The notes: generated by a model from the sequence alone, not told the origin. Counted from the first letter of the stretch, positions 1 through 8,801 are shown. The stretch is 64,000 nt of DNA from Mesorhizobium sp. SARCC-RB16n (GCF_008520305.1 NZ_ML703268.1:212784-276783); one strand, 5' to 3'. Numbers and translations are program-made.

Positions 1-921
1 CAGACGACCGACGAATTCCGGAATGAGGCCGAATTTCAACAGATCCTCGGGCTCGACCAGGCGGAAAACATCACCCGTGCGGCGATCCTCCGGCGACGCG
101 ACGATGGCGCCAAAACCGATCGAGGTTTTCCTGCCGCGGTCCGAGATGATCTTGTCCAGCCCGGCGAAGGCGCCGCCGCAGATGAACAGGATGTTGGCGG
201 TGTCGACCTGCAGGAACTCCTGCTGCGGGTGCTTGCGGCCGCCCTGCGGCGGCACGGAAGCGACCGTGCCTTCCATGATCTTGAGCAGCGCCTGCTGCAC
301 GCCCTCGCCCGACACGTCGCGGGTGATCGAGGGATTGTCGGACTTGCGCGAAATCTTGTCGATTTCGTCGATGTAGACGATGCCGCGCTGGGCACGCTCG
401 ACATTGTAGTCGGCCGACTGCAACAGCTTCAGGATGATGTTCTCGACGTCCTCGCCGACGTAACCGGCTTCGGTCAGCGTCGTGGCGTCGGCCATGGTGA
501 AAGGCACGTCGATGATGCGGGCCAGCGTCTGCGCGAGCAGCGTCTTGCCGCAGCCGGTCGGGCCGATCAGCAGGATGTTGGACTTGGCCAACTCGACATC
601 GTTGTTCTTGCCGGCATGCGCGAGGCGCTTGTAGTGGTTGTGCACCGCCACCGACAGCACGCGCTTGGCGTAAGGCTGGCCGATGACGTAGTCGTCGAGA
701 ACCTTGAGGATCTCCTGCGGGGTCGGCACGCCCTCGCGCGACTTCACCATCGAGGTCTTGTTCTCCTCGCGGATGATGTCCATGCAGAGCTCGACGCACT
801 CGTCGCAAATGAACACCGTCGGGCCGGCGATCAGCTTGCGCACCTCGTGCTGGCTTTTGCCGCAAAACGAGCAATAGAGCGTGTTCTTGGAATCACCGCT
901 GTTGTTGCCGACCTTGCTCAT
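1..921 (-). CDS. clpX: ClpX, ATPase subunit of ClpXP protease (partial, 3' end outside window)
   Basis: Unfoldase that recognises substrate proteins in the cytoplasm, unfolds them with ATP and feeds them to ClpP. Only the first 307 residues are present; the gene runs off the left edge. Visible in order: a zinc-binding domain with Cys17, Cys20, Cys39 and Cys42; Walker A GPTGCGKT at 120-127; the GYVG pore loop at 153-156; Walker B IVYIDEID at 181-188; the RKH loop at 229-231. The ATG ending at base 921 is preferred to an in-frame ATG six bases upstream because AAAGGA lies 7 bases before it. clpP is 294 bases upstream on the same strand, the usual order. Identification is certain. Confidence 0.97.
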   Translation of the reverse strand, partial: MSKVGNNSGDSKNTLYCSFCGKSQHEVRKLIAGPTVFICDECVELCMDIIREENKTSMVKSREGVPTPQEILKVLDDYVIGQPYAKRVLSVAVHNHYKRLAHAGKNNDVELAKSNILLIGPTGCGKTLLAQTLARIIDVPFTMADATTLTEAGYVGEDVENIILKLLQSADYNVERAQRGIVYIDEIDKISRKSDNPSITRDVSGEGVQQALLKIMEGTVASVPPQGGRKHPQQEFLQVDTANILFICGGAFAGLDKIISDRGRKTSIGFGAIVASPEDRRTGDVFRLVEPEDLLKFGLIPEFVGRL

Positions 922-1215
922 TTTCATGTCCTTTCATGGCCGCCCGCCGATGGTCTGGCTGAAAGGGCGCATACTCTATTTATCGCGGGAATCCGCCGCC
1001 GCCAGTGTTCCGGCTCCCGCAACGTATTCCGTACGAAACACAAATCAGAAAACGTGGCAATGATTCGCAGCTTCCCCATGCAAAGCTAAGCCGTCGAAAA
1101 TCAACATAGCCTTAACGTAGGCAATCCCAACGTCCGAGGGAACAGCCAATTGTGGCCGAAATGCCGCAAGACGCGCCAAAAGCGCGTGATGGTGCCATCC
1201 AACTGCCACTAGCCT

Positions 1216-1845
1216 TTATGCCAATGCCCCCTCGGCCGCCTCGCGCGACGAAATGACCTTGTCGATCAGGCCGAAATCCTTGGCCTCGTCGGCGGTCATG
1301 AAATGGTCGCGGTCGAGCGTCTTCTCGATCTCGTCATAGCTCTTGCCGGTGTGCTTGACATAGACCTCGTTGAGACGGCGCTTCAGTTTGATGATGTCCT
1401 GGGCGTGACGCTCGATATCGGACGCCTGGCCCTGGAAGCCGCCGGACGGCTGGTGAACCATGATGCGGGCGTTCGGCGTGGCGAAGCGCATGTCCTTGTG
1501 GCCGGCGGTCAAAAGCAGCGAGCCCATCGAGGCCGCCTGGCCGATGCACAGCGTCGACACGGCCGGCTTGATGAACTGCATTGTGTCGTAGATCGCCATG
1601 CCCGAAGTGACGACGCCACCCGGCGAATTGATATAGAGGTTGATTTCCTTCTTCGGGTTTTCGGCTTCGAGGAACAGGAGCTGCGCGCAAACCAGCGTCG
1701 CCATGCCGTCCTCGACCGGACCGGTGATAAAAATGATGCGCTCCTTGAGGAGACGCGAGAAAATGTCGTAGGCCCGCTCGCCGCGATTGGTCTGTTCGAC
1801 CACCATCGGAACGAGGTTCATGTAGGTTTCGACGGGATTCTTCAT
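1216..1845 (-). CDS. clpP: ClpP, ATP-dependent Clp protease proteolytic subunit
   Basis: Serine peptidase that forms the degradation chamber of ClpXP and ClpAP. At 209 residues it has the usual family length. The catalytic triad is Ser106 (in GQAASMGS), His131 (in MVHQPSGG) and Asp180 (in DRDHF), with the 25- and 49-residue spacings known from E. coli ClpP. The oxyanion strip INSPGG lies at 72-77. It precedes clpX in the same direction; the 294-base gap allows clpX a promoter of its own. A sigma-70-like promoter for clpP can be proposed about 85 bases upstream of the start. Confidence 0.97.
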   Translation of the reverse strand: MKNPVETYMNLVPMVVEQTNRGERAYDIFSRLLKERIIFITGPVEDGMATLVCAQLLFLEAENPKKEINLYINSPGGVVTSGMAIYDTMQFIKPAVSTLCIGQAASMGSLLLTAGHKDMRFATPNARIMVHQPSGGFQGQASDIERHAQDIIKLKRRLNEVYVKHTGKSYDEIEKTLDRDHFMTADEAKDFGLIDKVISSREAAEGALA

Positions 1846-2180
1846 CAGTTATCTCTTCTCGCGGTGGGATTTCCGGCGCCGGGCAGGCTGGCAGTTCGGG
1901 CAGAATCGGTTCTGGATCGTTACGATGTAAATAGGATGCCGGCTCATCCTTGTGCAAGGCCGACCCGTCCTAGCCATCTGGGTAAGTCGAATCAAGCTTC
2001 CGGGCAAGGATTAGCAGCAGCTGATGCTACGCCGAACCGAAATACCGAGCCTGCCCCCGCCAGGTAGCAGTTTCTTAACCTCGTCACTTAACGAAATGCG
2101 CTGAAACCGCTTTTCTCGGCAACGGCTTCCCCTACAATCCAACGTTGAACTTGTGCTTACAGTTCAAACGGGGGAGTGCC
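1846..2180. other. Divergent intergenic region clpP / repeat-containing secreted protein
   Basis: These 335 bases lie between two divergent starts and hold no convincing gene. They contain the proposed clpP promoter at 1929-1957, and the right end carries the GGGGAG ribosome binding site (2171-2176) of the gene at 2181. The stretch 2070-2100 is locally richer in A and T, but I could not fix a promoter for the plus strand. Confidence 0.5.
1929..1957 (-). promoter_or_regulatory. clpP: Candidate sigma-70 promoter of clpP
   Basis: On the minus strand TTGCAC (1957-1952) and CTATTT (1934-1929) are separated by 17 bases, close to the alphaproteobacterial TTGAC/CTAT pattern, about 85 bases before the clpP ATG. 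I see no clear sigma-32 pattern. Prediction from sequence only. Confidence 0.4.
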
Positions 2181-2774
2181 ATGCCTGGGAAAACCGCATG
2201 CTTCACCATTGCCGGGCTTACCCTGCTCGCCTCGATTTCGCAAACGGCGGCAGGCGGCCGCGCCGTCGAATGCTACGAGCCCGTCCGCACGCCGGCCGTT
2301 TACGACACTGTCTACGAAGACGTCATGGTCAGCCCTCCCGGCCAGCAGATCGTCGACTATGATCCGCCGATTTATGGCACGCGCGAGCGTGTCGTGATGA
2401 CCGTGCCGGCCCAGGTCCAATATGAGGTGATCCCGCCAATCACCCGGACCATCTATCACACAGTCAGGGTCGATGATGGCGGCTACTCGTGGGAATGGCG
2501 TGTCATTCATGGCCGCCGGGTGTTGTGCAAGGTCTGGCACAAGGCGCGCTACGAACGTGTCGCCGAGACGATGGTGATCCAGCCCGAGCGCACGCGGCGC
2601 GTCGTCATTCCGGCGCAATATGACAGCATCGCCGAGGAGGTGCTGGTGCGGCCCGAGCAAAGGCGCGTCATCGATATTCCCGCCTCCTACCAGACCGTCC
2701 CGCGCCGCGTGCTGGTGCGCGAAGGCTCGTCCGGCTGGCGCCGCGTGCATATTCCAAGGCACTGCCAGGACTGA
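2181..2774 (+). CDS. Exported protein with Tyr/Val/Pro beta-type repeats, function unknown
   Basis: A 197-residue protein of unknown function. Residues 1 to about 24 look like a signal peptide. The rest is built of imperfect repeats of about 23 residues: each begins Y-x-[TS]-V or similar, runs through alternating V and charged residues and ends in V-x-x-P-[AP]. Clear copies start at Tyr41, Tyr65, Tyr124, Tyr147 and Tyr170; the copy near 92 is interrupted by an insert containing two Trp and one Cys. The pattern suggests repeated beta-hairpins in a periplasmic or surface protein. The start at 2181 is chosen because GGGGAG lies 4 bases upstream and the signal peptide begins there; an ATG at 2145 lacks this site. 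The gene ends 2 bases from the convergent oxidoreductase. Confidence 0.8.
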   Translation: MPGKTACFTIAGLTLLASISQTAAGGRAVECYEPVRTPAVYDTVYEDVMVSPPGQQIVDYDPPIYGTRERVVMTVPAQVQYEVIPPITRTIYHTVRVDDGGYSWEWRVIHGRRVLCKVWHKARYERVAETMVIQPERTRRVVIPAQYDSIAEEVLVRPEQRRVIDIPASYQTVPRRVLVREGSSGWRRVHIPRHCQD

Positions 2775-2776
2775 GC

Positions 2777-3880
2777 TTAGGCCACCTCGGCCCGCAGCCA
2801 AGCCTTGAGACGGCCGACATCACCATCGCCCATGGCTTTGGCCACACGACGACCGACAGCCGCGCCGAACTTGTAGCCATGGCCGGAACAGGCCGAGACG
2901 ACCAGGCACTTGCCTCGCTCATAGGCGAGGAATTTCTCGTCATCAGTGAAGGTGTAGGCGCAGGTGACCACTTCGGTCACCTTGTACTCGTCAATCCGGG
3001 CGATCGGCGGTGAAAACAGGTTGCGGATCGCCTCGCCCTCTCCGGGCACCGGCTCGCGGTTCCAGTCGGCGTCGCTGGTCGGCACCTTGTGCAGGCCCGA
3101 GCCGAATTTCATGCCGGCACCGCGAGTGAGCGGGATCATATAGCCGTCGGTCTTGCCGCCGACATCGAGAATGACGGGCGCGGCCTCCCATGCGGCCTTG
3201 AGATCGGCCGGCGGCTCGACATAGGCGAGCGCGGTGCGAAAAGTCCTCAATTCGCCGCCGAGCTCGGGGAATAGCTTCAGCACCCAGGCGCCAGCGGCAA
3301 CGACGATGCGGTCTGCCTGCATCGTCTCGCCGCTTTCCAACACGATATGGCCGGCCTCGGCATCGATCTCCGTCACCTTGCTATGCTCGTAGACGTTGGC
3401 TCCGTTGGCGCGCAGCCATTTGGCCAGCCCCGCCGCTATTCCGCGGCAATGCAGCGCGCCGCCTTCCGGCGAGAAATAGGCGTAGCGGAACGAGCCGGCC
3501 TCAAGGAACGGCCAGCGCTCGACGGCAGCGTCCGGTTCCAGCAATTCGAAAGGGAAATTGCCCCCTTCCAGACCCTCGCGGTATTCCTCGGCCTCATCGC
3601 CGGGCTCGCGCGAAACGCAGACGAATCCCCTGGGATCGAGGTGATTCTCGCCGAGATCGGCCCACATCTCGTCCCAGGCCTCATAGGCTTCGGTGATCAG
3701 CCGCCCATAGCCGGTTCCAGCGCGGTAGGCGCGGCGAATGATGCGGTGATGGTCGCCCGATGCCGCCAGCGGATTGGGGATCGGCCCCTGCTCGACGATC
3801 GACACGGCGTGGCCTGCCTTGACCAGCGACCACGCCGTGGAGAGACCCGCGATACCCGCGCCGACAACGATCACATTCAT
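2777..3880 (-). CDS. FAD-dependent oxidoreductase, DAO / sarcosine oxidase-like
   Basis: Predicted flavoenzyme of 367 residues that oxidises an amine or N-methyl amino acid. The N-terminus has the FAD-binding GAGIAG motif (7-12), followed about 18 residues later by the acidic end of the second beta strand (VEQG). The C-terminal CSGHGYKFG resembles the flavin-contacting segment of monomeric sarcosine oxidase and related DAO-fold enzymes. The length fits the single-subunit class. The substrate cannot be told from sequence. It is divergent from the P450 gene with 104 bases between, so the two may share a control region. Confidence 0.85.
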   Translation of the reverse strand: MNVIVVGAGIAGLSTAWSLVKAGHAVSIVEQGPIPNPLAASGDHHRIIRRAYRAGTGYGRLITEAYEAWDEMWADLGENHLDPRGFVCVSREPGDEAEEYREGLEGGNFPFELLEPDAAVERWPFLEAGSFRYAYFSPEGGALHCRGIAAGLAKWLRANGANVYEHSKVTEIDAEAGHIVLESGETMQADRIVVAAGAWVLKLFPELGGELRTFRTALAYVEPPADLKAAWEAAPVILDVGGKTDGYMIPLTRGAGMKFGSGLHKVPTSDADWNREPVPGEGEAIRNLFSPPIARIDEYKVTEVVTCAYTFTDDEKFLAYERGKCLVVSACSGHGYKFGAAVGRRVAKAMGDGDVGRLKAWLRAEVA

Positions 3881-3984
3881 CCGTTCAGACCTTCCGCGAC
3901 CCTACTGGCTGGCTCAATGCATCGGGCTGTCGCACGCAACATACGGTCTGGAACCAAGCTGGCAAGCCGCGCTATTGGTCTGGA

Positions 3985-5235
3985 ATGACCAAATTGACAC
4001 CTCCTTACCTCGCCCTTGATCCAACTACCCGCCAACTCAGGCTCGACCCGCACGAGCCGGCCTTCTTCCTGAACCCGTATGAGGCCTATGCCTTCCTGCA
4101 TGGCGTCTCGAATGCGTTTTACTGGGAAGAGTTCGGCTTCTGGTGCTTCGGCGGCTTCGACGATGTCAACCGACTGCTGCGCGACCGCCGCTTCGGCCGC
4201 CAGAACCCGACCGGCATTCCCGATAGCCGCGGCATCGGCGAGGATCGAAGTCATCTCAAGGCATTCGACCGCATCGAAGCCAATTCTATGCTGGAACTGG
4301 AGCCACCGGTGCACACCCGGCTAAGGACACTGGTCAACCGTGCCTTCGTCTCGCGTCAGGTCGAACGATTGCGGCCGCGTGTCGAGGCGCTCGCCAATGA
4401 ATTGATCGATCGTTTCGAACCTCGCAAGGCCGTCGACCTCCTGCCGGCCTTCGCCTCCCCGCTGCCGATCACCATCATCGCCGAAATGCTCGGCGTGCCA
4501 GTTGAAATGGGCCCGCAGCTGCTCGACTGGTCACATCAAATGGTCGCCATGTACATCCATGGCCGCACCCGCGAGACCGAGGAGACGGCCAACCGCGCCG
4601 CAGGCGAATTTTCCGATTTCCTGCGCCGTTACGTCGCCGAGCGGCGCAAGAACCCGGGCGATGACCTGCTGTCACTGCTGATCTCGGCCCAGGACGACGG
4701 CCAGAAATTATCCGAGGACGAGATGGTCTCCTCGGCCATCCTGCTGCTCAACGCCGGCCATGAAGCGACAGTGCACCAGACCGGCAATGCCGTGCGCTCG
4801 ATCCTGACGCAAGGGGGCGACCCGCGCCGCTTCTTCACCTCACCGGAAGCGACGGCGGCAACGGTCGAGGAATGCCTGCGTTTCGACGCGCCGCTGCACA
4901 TGTTCATGCGCTACGCCTATGAGGAGATCGAAATCTCACCCGGCATCGTTGTGCGACCGGGCCAGACGATCGGGCTTTTGCTTGGCATGGCCAATCATGA
5001 TCCGCTTGCCTTCGCCGAACCGCAGGACTTCCGGCCGGAGCGGACTGATCAGAAGAACGTGTCGTTCGGCGCCGGCATCCATTTCTGCATCGGCGCGCCG
5101 CTCGCCCGCCTCGAATTGCAGGTTTCGCTGAAGACTTTGTTCGAGCGGCACCCGCAACTGCATCTTGCCGAAGAGCCCCGCTTCCGCGACACTTACCACT
5201 TCCATGGGCTGGAGGCGCTTGCCGTCGATTTCTAG
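3985..5235 (+). CDS. Cytochrome P450
   Basis: Soluble bacterial P450 monooxygenase of 416 residues. The heme-binding loop FGAGIHFCIG (361-370) supplies the axial ligand Cys368. The I-helix oxygen-activation motif AGHEAT is at 257-262 and the K-helix E296-x-x-R299 pair is intact, so the fold looks functional. There is no membrane anchor. It would need a ferredoxin/reductase partner, and none is encoded nearby. It is divergent from the DAO oxidoreductase and convergent with the cupin gene, from which it is separated by a perfect palindrome. The substrate is unknown. Confidence 0.95.
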   Translation: MTKLTPPYLALDPTTRQLRLDPHEPAFFLNPYEAYAFLHGVSNAFYWEEFGFWCFGGFDDVNRLLRDRRFGRQNPTGIPDSRGIGEDRSHLKAFDRIEANSMLELEPPVHTRLRTLVNRAFVSRQVERLRPRVEALANELIDRFEPRKAVDLLPAFASPLPITIIAEMLGVPVEMGPQLLDWSHQMVAMYIHGRTRETEETANRAAGEFSDFLRRYVAERRKNPGDDLLSLLISAQDDGQKLSEDEMVSSAILLLNAGHEATVHQTGNAVRSILTQGGDPRRFFTSPEATAATVEECLRFDAPLHMFMRYAYEEIEISPGIVVRPGQTIGLLLGMANHDPLAFAEPQDFRPERTDQKNVSFGAGIHFCIGAPLARLELQVSLKTLFERHPQLHLAEEPRFRDTYHFHGLEALAVDF

Positions 5236-5271
5236 CTAGTGAGTTGCCCGGAAATCCGATCCGATCCTCGA

Positions 5272-5304
5272 TATGTGATCAAGCTTTCAAAGCTTGATCA
5301 CATA
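5272..5304. repeat. Perfect 33-base palindrome at the P450/cupin convergent junction
   Basis: Two 16-base arms, TATGTGATCAAGCTTT (5272-5287) and its exact reverse complement (5289-5304), flank one C. The right arm is also the last five codons of the cupin gene, and the cupin stop codon spans the centre. It can fold as a hairpin in either transcript. It has no run of T after it, so it is not a textbook terminator, although it sits where one is expected. Confidence 0.8.
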
Positions 5305-5631
5305 CTCCTTGCGAGTCGTTTCAAGGACTTCCCAGCTTCCCTTGAAGCCCGGCCTCAAGACGAAACTGTTGCCGGCCTTGACCGTGCGCGCCTCGCCGCC
5401 GTCCTCCGCGATCACCGAGACGCCGGAGAGAATGTGGCAGAACTCCCATTCGTCATAGACGATGCGCCATTTGCCGGGGGTCGATTCCCAGATGCCGGCA
5501 TAGAGGCCGCTGTCGCGCTCCTCGACGTTCCAGGTGCGGAATTTCGGATCGCCCGAGATCACGCGATCCGGCGCGGGCGCGCCGGATTCGGGCTCGACGC
5601 TTTTGGTGTCGACAGGAAGAAACGCGGTCAT
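5287..5631 (-). CDS. Small cupin-domain protein (EutQ / DUF861 type)
   Basis: A protein of 114 residues made of a single beta-barrel cupin. The motif WRIVYDEWEFCHILSG and the later VKAGNSFVLRPGFKG are typical of the DUF861 group, which includes the cupin half of ureidoglycine aminohydrolase-like proteins. The enzymatic role is unknown. The chosen ATG lies 6 bases after the end of the sulfhydrylase gene; a TTG directly after that gene's TGA is also in frame and has AAGG 5 bases upstream, so it could be the start and add two residues. The arrangement indicates co-transcription and translational coupling with the sulfhydrylase. Its last codons form half of a perfect palindrome. Confidence 0.85.
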   Translation of the reverse strand: MTAFLPVDTKSVEPESGAPAPDRVISGDPKFRTWNVEERDSGLYAGIWESTPGKWRIVYDEWEFCHILSGVSVIAEDGGEARTVKAGNSFVLRPGFKGSWEVLETTRKEYVIKL

Positions 5632-5637
5632 CAGCAA

Positions 5638-6918
5638 TCAAACCTTGGCGAGTGCCTGTTCGAGGTCGGCGACGATATCGGTCACATCCTCGATGCCGAT
5701 GGACAGCCGCACCGTATCCGGCCCCGCACCGGCCTTGACCTTCTGCTCGTCAGAAAGCTGGCGGTGCGTGGTCGATGCCGGATGGATGACCAGCGACTTG
5801 GTGTCGCCGACATTGGCCAGATGCGAGAAGAGTTCGAGTGCCTCGACGAATTTGATGCCCGCCTCATAGCCGCCCTTGAGGCCGAAGGTGAACACGGCGC
5901 CGGAGCCCTGTGGCGAGTATTTCTTCTGCAAGGCATTGTTTTTGTCCCCAGGCAGGCCGGGATAGTTCACCCTGGCGACCTTCGGATGGTTGGACAGCCA
6001 GCCGGCGACCGTGATCGCGTTGTCGCAATGGCGCTGCATGCGTAGCGGCAAGGTTTCGAGGCCAGTCAGGATAAGGAAGGCGTTGAACGGCGAGATCGCC
6101 GGGCCGAGATCGCGCAGGCCGAGCACACGGGCGGCGATGGCGAAAGCGAAATTGCCGAACGTTTCGTGCAGGACAAGGCCGCCATATTCGGGGCGCGGTT
6201 CCGACAGCATTGGGTATTTGCTCGATTTCGACCAGTCGAAGGTGCCGCCGTCGACAATGACGCCGCCGATCGAATTGCCGTGACCGCCGATGAACTTGGT
6301 CAGCGAATGCACGACGATATCGGCGCCGTGCTCGATCGGGCGAATGAGGTAGGGCGAGGCCAGCGTGTTGTCGACGATCAGCGGCAAGCCATGCTTGCGG
6401 GCGATGTCGCCGATCTTCTCAATGTCGACGAAGGTGCCGCCCGGATTGGCCAGGCTCTCGATGAAGATCGCCTTGGTCCTGTCGTCGATCTGGTTCTCGA
6501 AGGTCGAGAGATCATTGGTGTCGGCCCAGCGCACCTCCCAGCCATAATTCTTGAAGGCATGGCCGAATTGGTTGATCGAACCACCGTAAAGCTTGTTGGC
6601 GGCGACGAAATTGTCGCCGGGCTGCATCAGATTGTGGAACACGATGACCTGCGCGGCATGGCCGGATGCCACCGCCAGCGCGGCCGTGCCGCCTTCGAGA
6701 GCCGCGACGCGCTCTTCGAGCACTGCCTGGGTCGGGTTCATGATGCGGGTGTAGATGTTGCCGAAAGCCTTTAGCCCGAACAGCGAAGCGGCGTGGTCGG
6801 CGTCATCGAAGACGAAGGAGGTCGTCTGGTAGATCGGCGTGGCGCGCGCGCCGGTGGCCGGATCGGGCTTGGCGCCGGCATGGACGGCGAGCGTGTTGAA
6901 ACCGGGCGAACGGGTCAC
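5638..6918 (-). CDS. metY: O-acetylhomoserine aminocarboxypropyltransferase (sulfhydrylase)
   Basis: PLP enzyme of the Cys/Met metabolism family that replaces the acetyl group of O-acetylhomoserine with sulfide or methanethiol, giving homocysteine or methionine in the cytoplasm. Length 426 matches the MetY subgroup, which is longer than cystathionine synthases. The PLP lysine is Lys208 in HSLTKFIGGHGN, and the phosphate-binding SGHAAQ segment is near residue 85. The start is GTG at 6916-6918 with AGGGAGG 5 bases upstream. It is followed by the cupin gene. A 14-base palindrome 120 bases upstream may be its operator. Confidence 0.93.
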   Translation of the reverse strand: MTRSPGFNTLAVHAGAKPDPATGARATPIYQTTSFVFDDADHAASLFGLKAFGNIYTRIMNPTQAVLEERVAALEGGTAALAVASGHAAQVIVFHNLMQPGDNFVAANKLYGGSINQFGHAFKNYGWEVRWADTNDLSTFENQIDDRTKAIFIESLANPGGTFVDIEKIGDIARKHGLPLIVDNTLASPYLIRPIEHGADIVVHSLTKFIGGHGNSIGGVIVDGGTFDWSKSSKYPMLSEPRPEYGGLVLHETFGNFAFAIAARVLGLRDLGPAISPFNAFLILTGLETLPLRMQRHCDNAITVAGWLSNHPKVARVNYPGLPGDKNNALQKKYSPQGSGAVFTFGLKGGYEAGIKFVEALELFSHLANVGDTKSLVIHPASTTHRQLSDEQKVKAGAGPDTVRLSIGIEDVTDIVADLEQALAKV

Positions 6919-7038
6919 TGAAACCTCCCTTTGAACTTCTCAAATTGGCCGCGCATTCTTGGCGAAGGCGGCGTGCGAATGCAAAGAAGAAAATACCTTT
7001 CGGTGCCGATCCTTCGACCATACTGCAGGATAATGCGG

Positions 7039-7052
7039 TATTCCGCGGAATA
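7039..7052. promoter_or_regulatory. 14-base palindrome upstream of metY, candidate operator
   Basis: TATTCCGCGGAATA is a perfect palindrome in the 156-base gap between the CoA-binding gene and metY (both minus strand). The sequence around it is richer in A and T than the neighbouring genes. This could be a site for a dimeric regulator of the Lrp/AsnC kind; the regulator is not identified. Confidence 0.4.
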
Positions 7053-7074
7053 ATTTTGCGCCCCTGCGTTGCGT

Positions 7075-7596
7075 CTATTTCTGGCGCACGCCAAAACTCT
7101 GGAAGCCCTGGCGCATCAGCGGCTTCTTCGACGACAGCACCCCGGAGTTGACGCCGGTCCAGCCGATCTCGCCGGATAGCTTGCCGTATTCGATCTTGGG
7201 GCAGCGGTTCATCACCACCTTGATTCCGGCTGCCTCCGCGCGTGCGGCAGCCTCGTCATGACGCACGCCGAGCTGCATCCAGATGACTTTCGGCAACGGA
7301 TCGAGTTGCAACACCTCGTCGACGATGCCGGCAACCGCCGCGGCATTGCGGAAGACATCGACCATGTCGATCGGCTCGGGGATGTCGGCCAGCCTGGCAT
7401 AGGTCATTCGGCCGAGGATTTCCTTGCCGGCCTGGCCGGGATTGATCGGGAACACCGAAAACCCCTTGGCCAGCAGGTATTTCAGCACGAAATAGCTCGG
7501 CCTGACGTCGTTCGCCGACGCGCCGACCATGGCGATGGTCTTCACCGAATTGAGGATGCCGCCGATATAGGTGTTGTCGTAGCTGTCGTGATTCAT
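7075..7596 (-). CDS. CoA-binding (succinyl-CoA-synthetase-like Rossmann) protein
   Basis: A cytoplasmic protein of 173 residues that is a single CoA-binding domain of the YccU type. It has the nucleotide-binding start AMVGASANDVRPSY near residue 23 and the FPINPGQAGKEILGR segment near 50. Family members bind CoA in crystal structures, but their physiological role is not settled. Its ATG overlaps the stop of the upstream ATPase gene by 4 bases (ATGA), which points to translational coupling. Confidence 0.88.
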   Translation of the reverse strand: MNHDSYDNTYIGGILNSVKTIAMVGASANDVRPSYFVLKYLLAKGFSVFPINPGQAGKEILGRMTYARLADIPEPIDMVDVFRNAAAVAGIVDEVLQLDPLPKVIWMQLGVRHDEAAARAEAAGIKVVMNRCPKIEYGKLSGEIGWTGVNSGVLSSKKPLMRQGFQSFGVRQK

Positions 7597-8372
7597 GCCT
7601 CGTCCTCATACAACGCCTCGGTGAGAAAACCATCCGGGTCATTGCTGAAATCGCGCAGCATGCGGAAGTGGTCAGTATCACGAAAGTCGGCGGGCTCGAG
7701 CCCGAAGCGGCTGATGCGGAACAGTTGCGCGCCGGGACAGGCCATCAACAGCGGCGAATGGGTCGCCATGATCACCTGGGCGGTGCCCGATTGATCCATG
7801 CGCCGCAGCATCTTCAGCAATTCGATCTGGCGCGACGGCGACAGCGCGCTCTCGGGCTCGTCGAGAATATAGATCCCTTGCCTGCGGCAGCGCTCCTCGA
7901 AGAAGCGGATGAAGCCTTCGCCATGCGACCAGGACAGGAAATCAGGCGGCGCACCACCAGAATCCAGCGCCGCCTGGTCGAGATAGCGGGCCACCGAATA
8001 GAAGGATTCGGCGCGAAAGAACCAGCCGGCGGTGACTTTTGGCAGCCAGTGGCCACGGAATGTGTTCGCCAGCGCCGCTCCACTCTTGTCGATGGCGCTG
8101 GAGTGGTCGACCGGGCGGTAACCCTTGCCACCGCCGGCCTCGTCGTAGCCGGCCAGCGCGCCGATAGCTTCCAGCAAAGTGGATTTGCCGGTGCCGTTCT
8201 CGCCAACTATGATGGTGATCGGCGTGGTGAAGTCGAGCTGGAATTCGTGGCCGCGAAACAGCGGCAGGTTCCAGGGGTATTTTTCCCAGTCCGCTACCCG
8301 CTCGGGGTCGAGCAGGATGCGCTTGAGATACGGTGCCTTGAGCCGTGTCAGCTGCTTGCGGTAACCCATCAA
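7593..8372 (-). CDS. Stand-alone AAA / ABC-type ATPase
   Basis: A protein of 259 residues with one ATPase domain: Walker A GENGTGKST (57-65), then an ABC-like region, the Walker B segment GIYILDEPESAL near residue 170 and the switch histidine in MATHSPLLM near residue 205. It resembles single-gene ABC/SMC-like ATPases that act in the cytoplasm, not transporter subunits, because it lacks the classical LSGGQ and has no permease beside it. The function is unknown. It overlaps the VOC gene before it and the CoA-binding gene after it by 4 bases each, so the three genes are one tightly coupled unit. Confidence 0.85.
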   Translation of the reverse strand: MMGYRKQLTRLKAPYLKRILLDPERVADWEKYPWNLPLFRGHEFQLDFTTPITIIVGENGTGKSTLLEAIGALAGYDEAGGGKGYRPVDHSSAIDKSGAALANTFRGHWLPKVTAGWFFRAESFYSVARYLDQAALDSGGAPPDFLSWSHGEGFIRFFEERCRRQGIYILDEPESALSPSRQIELLKMLRRMDQSGTAQVIMATHSPLLMACPGAQLFRISRFGLEPADFRDTDHFRMLRDFSNDPDGFLTEALYEDEA

Positions 8373-8791
8373 TCAGGCAGCGAAATCGTGCCGTCGTCGG
8401 CAATCGGAAAGGCAGGGTTGTGTGCGACTTCCCATACATGCCCATCAGTGTCGGTGAAATAGCCGTACCACCCGCCCCAGAAGGCGCGGCCGGCCGGCTT
8501 AACGATCCTTCCGCCTGCCTTTTCGGCCATGGCGAGCACCTCGTCGACTTCGGCATCGGAACGGGTGTTGTAGGCGAGATAGACGGCCGAGGGCGCCTTG
8601 GCGAAGGTGATGCCGGAATCCTCTTCGGCGCTGGCGCGCGGGAATAAGCCGAGGATGGCGCCACCCATCTGGAAGAAGGCGACGCCGTCGGTGATCCCGG
8701 CGTGGCGTTTCAAACCCATCGCCTCGTAGAAACGCACCGCGCGATCCAGGTCGTCCGTGGCGATGGTGATGATGGAGATGCGCGGCTCCAT
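8369..8791 (-). CDS. VOC-family (glyoxalase/bleomycin resistance-like) protein
   Basis: A protein of 140 residues with two beta-alpha-beta-beta-beta modules of the vicinal oxygen chelate fold. It opens with ITIATDDLDRAVRFYEAMGL and ends with GYFTDTDGHVWEVAHNP, whose His-x-x-x-Glu supplies likely metal ligands. Members include glyoxalases, dioxygenases and antibiotic-binding proteins; the substrate cannot be assigned. It is the first gene of a three-gene overlapping set with the ATPase and the CoA-binding protein, and lies 10 bases after the ECHDC3-like gene. Confidence 0.87.
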   Translation of the reverse strand: MEPRISIITIATDDLDRAVRFYEAMGLKRHAGITDGVAFFQMGGAILGLFPRASAEEDSGITFAKAPSAVYLAYNTRSDAEVDEVLAMAEKAGGRIVKPAGRAFWGGWYGYFTDTDGHVWEVAHNPAFPIADDGTISLPD

Positions 8792-8801
8792 GGTCCTCGC
8801 C

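Noticed and set aside
6919-7074. SAM-II riboswitch upstream of metY
   Set aside because: The region was read for the SAM-II pattern (GGTCATTTG-like start and GCTAAA pairing). CCAATTTGAG is present, but the GCTAAA part and the pseudoknot pairing are not.
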